Shown here piece after piece: positions 11,826 through 23,140 of a DNA stretch of 64,000 nt (the stretch's first letter is position 1; each line of letters begins with the position of its first letter). The DNA is taken from assembly GCA_035771175.1 (NCBI GenBank), contig CM069606.1:32737316-32801315 (forward strand). The letters run 5' to 3'. Source of the stretch: Paratinospora sagittata. Lineage: Eukaryota; Streptophyta; Magnoliopsida; Ranunculales; Menispermaceae. The position numbers and the translations under genes are program-made. Under the pieces are notes generated by a model. It saw only the letters and a list, made by a program, of their open reading frames with translations, made no database searches and was not told the DNA's origin.

Positions 11826-12600
11826 TATTGTTGTATATCATTTCTAAGAGAATTCTTATATGATTTTTTATTTAAATTAATAATTTCTAAATCAAATAAT
11901 GGTTATAATAATTGTGTTAGATGAACATGTTGTATATAAGATAATTTTGAAAACTCGGTACTGCCAATATTAATCACAATCGTATCACATGACTATGGTA
12001 GCTCTTAACATATATTTAACGTTACACATGAAATTATTTGTTCATATTAATACCTTATGAAATTAACATAATCATAGAAAACCACCTATGTAATAAATTC
12101 ATAATTTATATTGAACAAATAAAATTAACTATCAATTTATTCATCTTATCATTTAAAATTTATTTTTACTTTTAATATATAGTTAAAATTTATATTACAA
12201 ACATTGTGTTTTTTCAATTCATTACAAAAACTATATTCTTAATATTTTACCATGCATCATTATATTATATGCCGTACTTTTTAATTACTAATTGTGATAA
12301 TAATAATATTATTGTATATCATTTCTAAGAAAAGCCTTTTTTCTTTTCATTTTAATTAGTTATTTCTGAATTAATTACTGATTACAACAATTGTGTTAGA
12401 TAATGAGTTGTACGTAGAGTAATTTTAAAGACTTTGCATTACCATTATTAAGCATTATTATCACATGACAATGTAGCTTTTAAGATATATTTAGTCCTAT
12501 ACACATGAAATTCACTATCAATTTATTCATTTTATCATTTAAAATTTATTTTTATATTTTTAATATATTGTTCAATTTGTATTACGGACTATTAAAATTC
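11826..12600. repeat. Diverged direct duplication (about 480-bp offset)
   Basis: TTGTATATCATTTCTAAGA and a series of following matches (TGTGTTAGAT..., TATCACATGAC..., ACACATGAAATT, TCAATTTATTCAT) occur in the same order from 11826 and again from about 12310. Divergence with indels indicates an old event. Confidence 0.6.
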
Positions 12601-12975
12601 TATATTACCCATTCAATTCGTGCGAAGCACGAACCCATAAGTAGTTATATATAATATGTACCAGTGTGGATGAAATTACGTTGCATGCAATTTCAAAATT
12701 TATCAATTAAAGTTTTATTTTTGATTAAAAATTAAAATTAAATTTATGGATCTAACTATTATTACATTATTTGTTATATAAAAAAATTAATGTTAGTTAT
12801 AAATAGAAGAGTGGATAGAATGAAGTAAAATGGAAAGGTTTACAAGGGTAAAATTAAGAAATCTTACATAAAGTGAATCTGAAAGTTGGATACATGCATT
12901 TACAAAGTATTATTGAATTAAAATTAGTATTGTAACTTAGTTTCATAATAAAATATAATCAGCTTGACACCAATC

Positions 12976-13250
12976 TGAGATGAGATCATCATCTTATCGA
13001 CCTAAGGTGATGGTGATGAGGAAAACTCCAGAGTATTGAGCTAAGCTCAAATGAGATGAGGTCAGCTATTCTAGCTAAGCTCGAATGAGATGAGGTCGGC
13101 CTGATGTCAGTATGAGATGAGATCATCAACTTGCCAACGTGAGGTAATGGTGATGAGGAAATCTCTATGTATTGAGCTAAGCTTCGATGAGATGAGGTCG
13201 GCTACGCTCGAATAAGATAAGGTTGGCACAGAATGAGGTTGGCACCATGC
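12976..13250. repeat. Two tandem units of about 134 bp in the LTR U3
   Basis: TGAGATGAGATCATCA begins at 12976 and again at about 13110. Each is followed by the same order of GGTGATGGTGATGAGGAAA-like, GTATTGAGCTAAGCT and GATGAGATGAGGTC motifs. Repeated U3 blocks are common in transcriptional control regions of LTRs. Confidence 0.65.
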
Positions 13251-13427
13251 TGACCTGAGACTAACTAGGTAAGACTTGAGTCTTGAGATGAGCTCGACAT
13301 GCAATGAGGTTGTCACCATGTTGACCTGATTGGTAACACTTGAAATGAGATTACTTAGGTAACACTTGAGATGAAACCACACCCAGAAGTTAAGGGACCA
13401 CTCTCTGAGAGACACCATGGTGCCACA

Positions 13428-15877
13428 TGTAACGCTCCATATGTACGAGTCAAATATGTACGTTAACTTATATGTATTTCCAGGCGTATGTGTACGCGTA
13501 TTGATGTGTATGTGAGCCCAAAAAAAAAATTAGTTGGTGAGGTGGTTGCATGTTGCAAGCCACATGTTATGATTATTTGCAAGCCACCTGTCTCATCCAA
13601 TTACAGCCACTTAGAACTGATTTTTGACACATATTGTGTTGCTGGCAAGGTGAATTTGCCATGTTTTGGTCATAGTGATTTGCTGACAAGAGTAAAGTAA
13701 GTTGTTGAACTTGGAAGGAAATTCACATGAGCAAGTGAAATTCCAGCTGAAATGTTGAGAGGAGGAGGAGCTTGATCTTGGAGCTCCAAATTTGACGGTG
13801 AGAATTTAGGTTCTGGATATGAGATTTATTGAATTAAGTTCCTTTCTTCCTTATGTCCATCATATATATCATGCAAATGTTTTCCATGTCTTTATCAAAG
13901 GTTGGAGAATAGGAATTTTAGACTGAAGATTGAGTTGGTTTGAAGCTGGAAAATTGTGAATTCAAGGCCCAAACTATTGGAGATTAATTGCTGATATATT
14001 GGTGAGTGGTTGATGTTTATTTCACTGATCTTTGTTGGTGTTTAATGGCTGGAAATCCATGATGTTCTTATATGATTAATTTGATGATGAAATGGTGAGT
14101 TTCATGACTGATTTGGGTATTCCAAATCTGGTTGAGTATGGGTCTTGGAGCCCAATTTCAGTGACTAAATTATGTGATTTTGATGTGTCTAAATGCTGAA
14201 AACTAATGTTGAATATGTTGTGATTATGGATGACAGAGATTGGAATTTAAAAGGTGAATGGTGCTGGAAAAACTTGAATGTTGAGAATGTATGTATTGTG
14301 ATCAATTTGATATTGAATTTCAGTCAATTCAATGACTAAAACATTATGTGCTGGAAATTCTGAAACTGTACAAGTGTGTTGGTGAAGATCATGGTGCTCA
14401 AAGGATGTTGGGAATTTGGTGAATGCAAGTGAAATGGTGAAAGTGCTAAGTGAGCAGTGAGCTGGAATTTAGTAGATTTGGCAATTGGCTTATGTTAGAG
14501 TAGTAATCACTGTAAGTATATATTAATGAGGTGAGAATTATATTAATAGACTAATATGTACATATATTAATATATGAATGAGTATATATTAATATATTAA
14601 GGTGTGTATATATAGCAATATATGCAAGAGGTTGAGAAGTATATTAATATATGTATATATGAATAGGTTTGAGACTTATTTTATGGCATACAAATATATT
14701 GATGGAATAATATATAGGTGGGATTGAGATGTTTATATACAGATAATATTAAGTTTCATGATTATATACTGACACGTAGTACTTGTGGGCATATTTGAGA
14801 GTAAAATCATATGGGAAATAATTGGTTATTATTGTTTGATAAAATTACAGCAAAGTTTGGAATAGGTGGGGACAGTACGCAGTGGTAGTGATATTTGGTG
14901 AGCATTAGGCTGTTGGCATTGCGTGAATATCCTTCCATTTCTTTGTTATTTTGTATGGCATTGTAGCTATGAATTGTTTGCAAAGATAAGCATGTATGAA
15001 TGGCATGGTATAAAATTGCATTGATTGAATACATGAAAAATATTTCGAAAATGAAGCATGTCTAATTTGTAAGAACATGTTAGAACATGAGTCATTCCAG
15101 GAATAAGTCTCGCATGAGTAGTACTTTGAGTATCTCATGGGCTTAGTGGCTGTCTTGAAATTGATTGTGATAAAATTGAGTATGAGAGGACAGTTAGGCT
15201 ACCCTTGTTTGGGACGAACGAGGGGTGAGTCCCACTCTATACTTAGAAGGTGGGAGATGGATATGACTTTCAGTGGGAAAGTGAAATTGTTTTGAAAAAT
15301 ATTGCAGTAAACTCCAAGCTATTTTGTGCATATATGTATTGTCCCTTTGCACTTAAATCTTTAAATGTGTTTGATTCTGATTTTATCAACATGTTTATTA
15401 AATGCATATGAATGCTATAGAATGGAACTTACTCACTGAGAGCTTGTTGTAGCTCACCCCATTACCTCCAATATTTCAGGTAAAGACCCAAAAGTAAAAG
15501 GAAAATCAGAGAAAGGATAAACCTTCTTCTGGACCTTTACTTGCTAAGTATGTATGGAGAAAACGGTTAAAATATGATTACTTTTGATATGTATAATTAG
15601 CATGTATATATATATTATCACGTAGACGAGCGGGGTGATAATATGAATCATAGTTGACATGTTGGGGTATGAAATATTGTTATGATGATGAATATCTAAC
15701 TATAAATGAGTATGAAAATGAATGAATGTAGATTTTGATTTGAAATCTGTCAGGAAATTTGAAATTAGTGTATTTACATTGAGGTTGACAGTGTATTGTA
15801 CACTGTATACGGGGATGTATAGTGTATACTACATCGTGCCGATCATGACGTCAGCCTACGTAAGAGGTGTCGTGACA
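13428..15877 (+). mobile_element. Solo LTR, gypsy family X (2,450 bp)
   Basis: Starts TGTAACGCTCC, ends GTGTCGTGACA, and is flanked by exact CCACA at 13423-13427 and 15878-15882. The 3' part has the CTCACTGAG...GTAGCTCACCCC...TTTCAGGTA block seen in plant Tekay/Del-like LTRs. The terminal 100 bases (GACAGTGTATTGTACACTG, then GTCATGACG-like) match the minus-strand LTR at 39958-41911, so both belong to one family. No internal region remains, consistent with LTR-LTR recombination. Confidence 0.92.
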
Positions 15878-15912
15878 CCACATGCCCCATCGAGTGGGCC
15901 TTAACCCCCTAT

Positions 15913-15920
15913 TATAAATA
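15913..15920 (+). promoter_or_regulatory. TATA box of the outer LTR
   Basis: TATAAATA, preceded by a pyrimidine stretch and followed about 70-90 bases later by the GACTTAGGCATCGG leader motif typical of Tat/Athila LTR R regions. Confidence 0.45.
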
Positions 15921-16270
15921 CCTCCACCTTTCACCTAAAAAGGTTCAACACATTTTGGCTACAATAACTTCATATTTGATTTTATTACTATAGTCAGGTG
16001 AGCTCTGACTTAGGCATCGGAAAGTCATTGGCCGACACAAAACTGATGCTCCTCACGACAACCTTATTTAGTTTTTCCTTTGCAGGTGGGAAGTCTAGAG
16101 CTCGGCTGGGAAGCCTATCACCAGTTCTTCCGATTTGTCATCAGGTCTTCTAATGGGATGTCAACTCTTCCTAGACTCATTCATATCTTCCAGAAGAGGT
16201 CCTCTTGAAGTCTCATATTCTTTTTAGTCCTTTTGTTCTTTTTTGTGTTGGTCAATTCTTGCACCAACAA

Positions 16271-17794
16271 TTTCAATTCAAAAGTCAAATTATTAGTGAA
16301 CATGGTATTATTTGTAAATATCAATTGGTCAACATATCAAGGAGAGTTTATAGCTCTTGCACTCCATGATTCACCAGTTTATGACTCAAGAGCTGATTTT
16401 ATTTGACAAGAATAAAATGACACAGACAACATGCAAAAAAATGGAATTTGTTTTCCTTAATAGTTTGTGCGGCTTTGCAAATATCACCACTCATAGTACG
16501 CCTAGTCACAATTATCTATATCATCCTCAATACAAAGCATAATCCAACCCAAGTCTCATACAAGAAGAAAGTGCAATAAAAGTCTTATCATATGAAGTAC
16601 AACATCAAAATCATTTCTAGTATGATGATACTATATCCATGATGAGGTAGTAATATGTACATACTACCTAAGGAAGGAGTCTAACAGCAATAGTACTAAT
16701 AGGCAAGAAGGAACACAAAATCTATTTACCGGTGAAAGGCTGATGAACTAGGCATCTGGAGGTTCTGCAATGCCTGTAGTCGAGTCTGTTGCAGGCTCTC
16801 TAACAACCTTGGCCCACGGTTCGCAATAAAAGTCCTGGAGAGTCATGCTACCAAGTGCCTCATCTGCAACTGGAGCCCCTCAATATATATTATGTTTGAA
16901 AAATAAGATCATATGAGAGGTTGTAAGCCTTAAATCCACGATGGATGGCCTGCAAGTAACAATTACTTTTCAAACCCACTCTAGGAAAGGGAAAGGAAGC
17001 AATTATTTAGTGGAGTCTTCTTTTCTCAACACTATGTTTTTACTTTTAAATTATGAAGGATGGTTTAGGTCTCGTCTCATTTGGTACCTCAATTATCTGA
17101 ATTTATAATCTCTATTTTTTTTCCTCCCATGATTGATATTATTCTAGATTCTCTTGGTCTCAAGATTTACGTTCATAAACAAGTTTCATTATTAATTAGT
17201 ATTGCAAAATAAATCAGTATTCACTATTTTCCAATTTTTAAGTAACAAACAAACAGATATAACATATAAAGAATATATCCGTGTGATACAATAACAATAA
17301 TCATAATAACTTAGTAATGCATGCTCTGTATGCTAATTTAGCATTCTCATAATACCCAGTGCAATCAAGTTTGATCGAGCTCATCTTTCTCAGTAGCATT
17401 TCTTGGCATCTCATCAGCTCGGCCTCTTCCAACCATCATAGCCGAGTCGACCAGCCCAGGTCGAATCTCTCTATGTTGGGGAGCCGACCTAGCGTTCTAT
17501 ACATGTGTCGATCTGCGGTTATACAGTTTGAACAAACATCTATCCCAAATTTGAACGAACATGGGCAATGTGATGGAAGATCAGCTCGGCAAGGCAGAGT
17601 ACTCATCCTATGCAAATAAGGTATGATGCGGCCAACCTTCTGCTCGACCATGTCCCGACCTGCCGAGTTATCGTCTTTCGAGTCTGACTGTCCATCCTAT
17701 ATGAAAAGTCGTCCGTCATTAGTTAACGCCACCTCGACTGGGCAAATCTCAGATCGTCATTGGTGGGTGCAGCTCGTCCTCATCATCCAATACC
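16271..17794. other. Spacer with one exon-like fragment
   Basis: Apart from the fragment at 16748-16879, nothing is recognised. The part from about 17400 is richer in GC (AGCTCGGC and GCCGAG motifs) and resembles LTR U3 DNA, but no ends are seen. Confidence 0.4.
16748..16879 (-). pseudogene. Exon-like coding fragment, family not recognised
   Basis: On the minus strand an AG (16880-16879 region) precedes an open frame beginning GAPVADEALGSMTLQDFY and continuing through CEPWAKVVREPATDS to a TAG at 16748. Composition looks like protein-coding plant DNA, unlike the AT-rich flanks. No start codon or upstream exon was identified, so it may be a last exon of a dead gene or captured DNA. I do not recognise the family. 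Confidence 0.3.
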
Positions 17795-17799
17795 TTTAC

Positions 17800-17950
17800 T
17801 GTCAAATTCACTGTCAATTTTCTCTCCTTTTCCATTCACAACCATCAAATATATATCTATTACAAAATACAAAACCTAAAAATCAAGGAACATGTTATCA
17901 GGAAACATGTTCCGTAAAAACATATGTTCCACAATAAACATATCGTAATA
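17800..17950 (-). repeat. 3' LTR of copy B (151 bp)
   Basis: Plus-strand ends are TGTCAAATTCACTG and ATATCGTAATA. No difference from 20090-20240 was found on reading base by base. Confidence 0.93.
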
Positions 17951-17959
17951 CCCTCCCTC
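17951..17959 (-). other. Polypurine tract of copy B
   Basis: CCCTCCCTC on the plus strand, i.e. GAGGGAGGG in sense, directly abutting the 3' LTR. Confidence 0.85.
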
Positions 17960-18135
17960 AAGTTGGAGCGTGAAGATGCTGAACGCCCAACTTGCAAAGA
18001 AGAAACTCAAAGTTCGCTTTCCCGACGCGTTTGTAAAGATGTCTGTCAATTGAACATGAGTAAAAACATAGGACGTACAAATCATCTTCTCGGTCACCGC
18101 ATCTCGAACAAAATGGTAGTTAGCCACTATATGTT
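17960..18135 (-). pseudogene. Copia RNase H C-terminal remnant
   Basis: The minus strand reads ANYHFVRDAVTEKMICTSYV, then THVQLTDIFTNASGK, the C-terminal region of plant copia RNase H. A single-base deletion in the A run after SGK shifts the frame relative to copy A, where the tail is intact. About 55 codons survive; all upstream pol domains are gone. Confidence 0.82.
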
Positions 18136-18199
18136 TTTTTTTTTTTTTTTTTTTTCATTTCATGAAAAAAAAAACGGATTTTAAAAAATGCACAACGCC

Positions 18200-18620
18200 G
18201 ACTGATGTGTGCTTCACCACGCGCGCTTCACCATTCGCACGCTTCATTAATCACGTACGCTTCACCAAGCGCACGCTTCACCGCGTGCACGCATCACTAA
18301 TCACGTACGCTTTACTAAACGCACGCTTCACCGCGCGCACGCATCACCGCGAGCACGCTTTACTAATCACGTACGCTTCACTAAGCGCACGCTTCACCGC
18401 GTGCACGCATCACTAATCACGTACGCTTTACTAAGCGCACGCTTCACCGCGCGCACGCATCACCGCGAGCACGCTTTACTAATCACGTACGCTTCACTAA
18501 GCGCACGCTTCACCGCGCGCACGCATCACTGCGAGCACGTTTCACCAATCACGTACGCTTACCAAGCGCATGCTTCACCAGCGCGCACGTTTAATCACGC
18601 GCACGCTTCACTTCACCGCC
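18200..18620. repeat. GC-rich minisatellite of copy B
   Basis: Higher-order units of about 50 and 66 bp start AATCACGTACGCTT (at about 18299, 18367, 18415, 18481 and 18547). Each is built of shorter blocks ending CGCGCACGC or GCGAGCACGC. It is the reverse complement of the array in copy A. All three forward frames stay open over much of it, coding Arg/His/Thr-rich repeats. Confidence 0.85.
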
Positions 18621-18833
18621 GGTCACTCTATTCAGCGCCGGTGTTTATCGATCTGAAAAACACTGTTTACAGATCTGTACTGTTCATCTGAAACTCGAGA
18701 ATCTCATCCTCGATGTTCACTGTTCACGGCTCCAACAAAATCATAAGAGCTCGGATTTCAATCTCGCGAGATCTCTCTCGATCTTTCTCAGAGACTCTGT
18801 TCTCTCTTTCTCTGGATTACTTACCTGTCATTC

Positions 18834-18866
<33 letters not shown>

Positions 18867-19478
18867 CAATTTTTCGATGGAAACTCAACCTCTGCGCAAC
18901 GGCGATCGTTCTTGAAGAACCTTCGTCGCCGTCTTCGGCTGCTGCCGGAAAACCTTCATCGGACTCGGAAAATACCAACTCCGTCCTTTCAACCTAACAT
19001 CACTTCCTGGTTCTGAGCATCCAGACACTCCAACCGACTTCGATCTCATCATCATCACTTCAAACTCCTCTCCCTGGTTCTCAATCTTTTTCGTTTTACT
19101 CAGCTTGAAAACCGACCAAAACGACTATGATCTACGGCCTAATGCGCTGTACACGCACACTGCCCAATCCACTGTTCACGCCGGTCCACTGTTCACGCCG
19201 GTCACTATTCACCGAGATCTGAACAATCTCGTCTCTTCTGAAAATCACTGTTCACAATCTTTCCTCCAAAGACTCAAATGCCAGCGAGATCTAACTTAAA
19301 GCCCCCAAATTCCCACGGTCACCAACCCTTCCTTCTAAATACCAAATCAATTCACACTATATAAGTCATCAAAATCAGAAATCTCCAACAGATCCAACCA
19401 ATCCCTCAACAGATAAACTCGATCAACCACAATTTCAAAGAACAATCAGGAATGAAAACCTTCAGAATCGCAGTATCG

Positions 19479-19578
19479 GAGCTGGGGTTTGAGAGATCGG
19501 AGTTGTGGCGGATGGCTTCACACACACCGGCCGTCTCGAACTCAGTGTCTCACACATCTCGTTCTCAAACCCCAGCTC
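19479..19578 (-). other. Conserved leader hairpin of copy B
   Basis: Arms GAGCTGGGGTTTGAGA (19479-19494) and its reverse complement (19563-19578) are identical to those of copy A, while the loop is 68 nt instead of 40 nt. Kept stems with a changed loop argue for a structural role. Confidence 0.6.
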
Positions 19579-19652
19579 GGATCTCGATCTCACACAGGTC
19601 GGATCTCGATCTCACAGAGCTCCGATGACCTCAGCCGGAGAAACTGAAACGC

Positions 19653-19748
19653 GGCGGCGGTAAGCAAAAGAAGAAGTGGAGTCAAGGAAAGCAGAAGGAG
19701 AAGGTGAACAACATGGTGTTATTTGATCAGGCGTCTTATGACAAGCTA
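19653..19748 (+). pseudogene. RPS25: Fragment of 40S ribosomal protein S25 captured in copy B
   Basis: The plus strand reads [20 protein letters not shown] followed by [12 protein letters not shown], which corresponds closely to residues about 20-50 of plant eS25 (lysine-rich N-terminal segment, then the start of the winged-helix domain). Only about 32 codons are present; the frame then diverges. It is on the strand opposite to the element's sense direction and is absent from copy A. The next bases (19750-19860) form an open frame reading [20 protein letters not shown], possibly a second captured exon that I cannot place. Confidence 0.78.
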
Positions 19749-20078
19749 TGGAAAGGATCTGACGGCTATGGCACAGGCAGGGAAGTATGAAGCCTTGGAA
19801 AAGATGATGAAATACAAAGACGCATTCAGATTCTCTCAAGAAGAACAAAGAAAAAATACCCAGAATTTTTTTTTTTTTTTTTTTTTTTTTTAACTACTTG
19901 TCTGCAACACTGAAACAGTAAACTGAACTTCGCCAAAGAAGAGTTAGAGATCAAGAGAAGAAGAAGAAAAGGATCAGATCTCAGAAACAAGACTCCTCAG
20001 ATCATGCCTTCCATCAACAGCGCAGATCAGATCAGGAGCAGCTTTCGCAGCGGCTCCTCCGATCCGCCACCTCTACCG

Positions 20079-20089
20079 CTCTGATACCA
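20079..20089 (-). other. Primer-binding site of copy B
   Basis: The plus strand reads CTCTGATACCA, the reverse complement of TGGTATCAGAG, next to the 5' LTR. Confidence 0.9.
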
Positions 20090-20240
20090 TGTCAAATTCA
20101 CTGTCAATTTTCTCTCCTTTTCCATTCACAACCATCAAATATATATCTATTACAAAATACAAAACCTAAAAATCAAGGAACATGTTATCAGGAAACATGT
20201 TCCGTAAAAACATATGTTCCACAATAAACATATCGTAATA
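20090..20240 (-). repeat. 5' LTR of copy B (151 bp)
   Basis: Identical to 17800-17950; followed by the TTTAC target duplication. Confidence 0.93.
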
Positions 20241-20245
20241 TTTAC

Positions 20246-21121
20246 CTTTCTTAAATAAAATTCAAACTATTAAATTTTTAGTACATCAACGTGAAACTCA
20301 TTTTTATTAATCAACCTAAAACAATGTTCCATTACATAATTAAAGATATAAAACTTTATAACTCAATTTACCCAAAAAAAAAAAAAAATCCAACATCTCA
20401 ATTTAAAAACCACTTCTGTAAAGTGTTTCACATCACATTGCTTACTTTCTTACAACCATACCTTTTTTATTATACCTAGTCATTGTAAAAAGGTCACAAT
20501 GTATAATATGTTAACATGATCAACAGATGTAGATGATAATCTACAAATTATAATACCTTGGAACTATTAACATTACACGTCAAATCTTAAAAGAAAGAGT
20601 ATTGAAAGTTATAGATGTTTAATTTGATTATTAATCTCAAGTAATCTAAAGCAATAATAAATAAATCCAAATTTAGTGTTTTAGCAATACCTATTAGTCT
20701 TTGTCGATTGTCACTTTGCATTGTCAAATTAATTGAAGAAGAATTGTTGGAGCGGAAACTTTACACGCGTTAATGGGGCCAACGATGAAAAAGAATCATT
20801 GCATAAAGGAAAAAAGACGGGAAAAGAAGAGTTTGATTGTCAAAAGGAAGAAGAGAAGGAACAAAACTCAATTAATTTACTTAGATTACATGGGCCAATG
20901 AAAGGTATCCGTTTAAGAGACATAAAACATGAGAAAAACTGATTGGGGCAAGTTGGATTAAGTGGCATGTTTGACTTCTGAAAAATAATTGAGGGTTGAG
21001 TATCTTTAGCATGGAAATTTTGTACGTCTAAAGTTTATATCACTATAAATGTATCAATAGATTTTCTCCAACACATAATTATTCAAGGCAATCAATGTAT
21101 AAAAATATATTATAGACATTA
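20246..21121. other. AT-rich spacer
   Basis: No gene seen. Probably the 3' flank of the glycosyltransferase pseudogene on the minus strand. Confidence 0.5.
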
Positions 21122-21470
21122 TTACTCCTCCGGTCTGGAGACATGCGCAAGGAACGAATCCAATTCTCGCGCACTCGCTCCCCCTTCCGAAATCGCTTCA
21201 CGAACAGCCAAACTCAACTCTCTCGCTCGCTTCCTCACTTCCTTCCCTTCCTCCGACACCATCAGCTTCCTCACCACACTTTCAACACAACCCCAAGAAC
21301 ACAACTCCTTTCTCTTATCCCACCCTCGAGCCACCAACCCAACCTTAAGCACTTCACTCACCAAAATCGCGTTCCACGGCTGGTCCGAATGCATCGGCCA
21401 AGCCGCTATTGGCACGCCCAAACTCAAACTCTCCACGCACGAGTTCCAACCACAATGACTCACGAACCCA

Positions 21471-21529
21471 CCCGTCGCAGCGTGCGCAAGAATCTCAAGC
21501 TGCGGCGCCCAATCTCTTATTATTAACCC
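21471..21529. repeat. 59-bp direct duplication, left copy
   Basis: CCCGTCGCAGCGTGCGCAAG and the following bases to TTATTAACCC are repeated exactly at 23976-24034, directly bordering the foldback element on both sides. The segment encodes part of the UGT PSPG box, so it is host DNA duplicated at insertion. Confidence 0.92.
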
Positions 21530-21687
21530 TTTAAAAAATGATTACCCTTTAAAAAATGAATAATTCCACAAATGCCATCCCCTCAAAAATAATGTCACCA
21601 CTGCCACAGTTTACTGTTCATTGCACAGTCATCGCACAGTCAGCGGCCAAACAATGCTCCACGTCGGCGCGGAGGTGGATTTTTTAC

Positions 21688-21953
21688 AAGTGGAAGGGAA
21701 GGCGTCTTTTGAAAAGACGCCTTCCCTTCCACTTAAAAAAAATATTGTGGAGGGAAGGCGTCTTTTCAAAAGACGCCTTCCCTTCAAATGTAATTTTTTT
21801 TTACCGAAGAGAAGGCGTCTTTTGAAAAGACGCCTTCTCTTCGATATTATTTTTTTTAAGTGCAAGGGAAGGCGTCTTTTCAAAAGACGCCTTCCCTTGC
21901 AAATTTTTTTTTTATTTTAAGGGAAGGCGTCTTTTGAAAAGACGCCTTCCCTT
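21688..21953. repeat. Left hairpin array (5 palindromes)
   Basis: Palindromes at 21688-21734 (23-bp perfect arms around a central G), about 21752-21785, 21805-21843, 21861-21901 and 21919-21953. They are separated by A- or T-rich runs. The third is of the GAAGAG type (CGAAGAG...CTCTTCG), the others of the AAGGGAAGG type. The core is AAGGCGTCTTTTGAAAAGAC. Confidence 0.93.
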
Positions 21954-21993
21954 GCCCAAATTTTTTTTTATTTTTTATTTTGTACTTGTGATA

Positions 21994-22679
21994 CCGAAGC
22001 CAAACCACGTTGTTTTTTTCAACCCGACCACTTCCGACACGTCCCACTATCCTCCCCCGATCCCCCGGACTCGACGGAATCCCATTCCCATGCCCGGTTT
22101 AATTTTTGGACCCCCATGCAGAATTCAAGTTAAAATGAAAATTCAACGCTATTACTAAACTGTTCGGCCTCCCCGAAGCCAAACCACGTCGTTTTTTTCA
22201 ACCCGACCACTTCCGACACGTCCCACTATCCTCCCCCGATCCCCCGGACTCGACGGAATCCCATTCCCATGCCCGGTTTAATTTTTGGACCCCCATGCAG
22301 AATTCAATTTAAAATGAAAATTCAACGCTATTACTAAACTGTTCGGCCTCACCGAATCCAAACCACGTCGTTTTTTTCAACCCGACCACTTCCGACACGT
22401 CCCACTATCCTCCCCCGATCCCCCGGACTCGACGGAATCCCATTCCCATGCCCGGTTTAATTTTTGGACCCCCATGCAGAATTCAATTTAAAATGAAAAT
22501 TCAACGCTATTACTAAACTGTTCGGCCTCACCGAAGCCAAACCACGTCGTTTTTTTCAACCCGACCACTTCCGACACGTCCCACTATCCTCCCCCGATCC
22601 CCCGGACTCGACGGAATCCCATTCCCATGCCCGGTTTAATTTTTGGACCCCCATGCAGAATTCAATTTAAAATGAAAAC
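21994..22679. repeat. Four 179-bp tandem repeats
   Basis: CCGAAGCCAAACCACGT or a one-base variant starts units at 21994, 22173, 22352 and 22531. Units contain CCTCCCCCGATCCCCCGGAC and end with ATTCAATTTAAAATGAAAA; the last is truncated at about 22679. Near-identity implies recent amplification within the element. Confidence 0.92.
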
Positions 22680-23140
22680 ATAAGCTTTTTCTATGTCCTA
22701 ATTTGCTCACATTAGTAACCTTATAAAGTCCTTATTTTATTTTTAACCTGTATTTACATATTTTATCGGTTTGTCAAATGCTGTGTTATTTTTACCTTTG
22801 CTTCTCCATGAAAATAAGGTGAATCATATGTTTACTCATCAAATAATCAATTTTTAGTCACATTTTTTCTTTTTTCTTTTCTTGTAAAACAATCTCTCTA
22901 ATATCATCGTCCGTTTCTTCCCTATACCCTGTACTGGAGGGAGTCTCCTCTAATAGATACGCCCTTTATATATATATATATAGAATTATTGAGTATTCAG
23001 TTAGATTATTAATATTAAATACTTTTAGTGCAATACAGAACATAGTAAAGATATACAAAAAGGGAAAGAAGAAGATAAAAAGAAATCAATCAAGAATGTG
23101 GGAAGAAATCGTATCAATGTCAATTCCATATTGGTACAAG

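Larger units (their letters stand above)
7156..12645 (+). mobile_element. Possible Helitron carrying MULE and PMD relics
   Basis: A TCTATATTATTATAATAAA sequence at 7156 resembles plant Helitron 5' ends (TC start, inserted after A). At 12617-12633 the hairpin TTCGTGCgaaGCACGAA, preceded by ATATTACCCATTCAA, resembles Helitron 3' hairpins. The expected CTRR terminus about 10 bases later is not clear (ATAAGTAGTT). No Rep/helicase is present. Weak call; the two ends may belong to different elements. Confidence 0.28.
12960..16270 (+). mobile_element. Old Tat/Athila-like LTR, split by a solo LTR
   Basis: The flanks of the solo LTR join into one sequence. U3-like DNA with tandem GATGAGATGAGGTCGGC motifs (12960-13427) continues at 15883 with a TATA box. 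After it come GACTTAGGCATCGGAAAGTC and a Tat/Athila-style end, CAATTCTTGCACCAACA (about 16270). The left boundary and target duplication are not found, so this may be a fragment of a larger copy. Confidence 0.5.
17800..20240 (-). mobile_element. Short-LTR non-autonomous copia-type element, copy B
   Basis: Two 151-bp LTRs (17800-17950 and 20090-20240) read as identical and are flanked by TTTAC at 17795-17799 and 20241-20245. The sense strand is minus: primer-binding site at 20089-20079, purine tract at 17959-17951. Internal order (sense) is leader, an RPS25-derived segment in reverse orientation, the conserved hairpin, GC-rich unique DNA, GC-rich minisatellite, an A-tract and the copia polyprotein tail. 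It is the same family as 914-2867 by LTR sequence, hairpin, minisatellite and tail. Identical LTRs mean a very recent insertion. Confidence 0.94.

Noticed and set aside
18401..18691. Arg/His-rich ORF in copy B
   Set aside because: Same minisatellite effect as in copy A; no sign of a real start or conserved frame.
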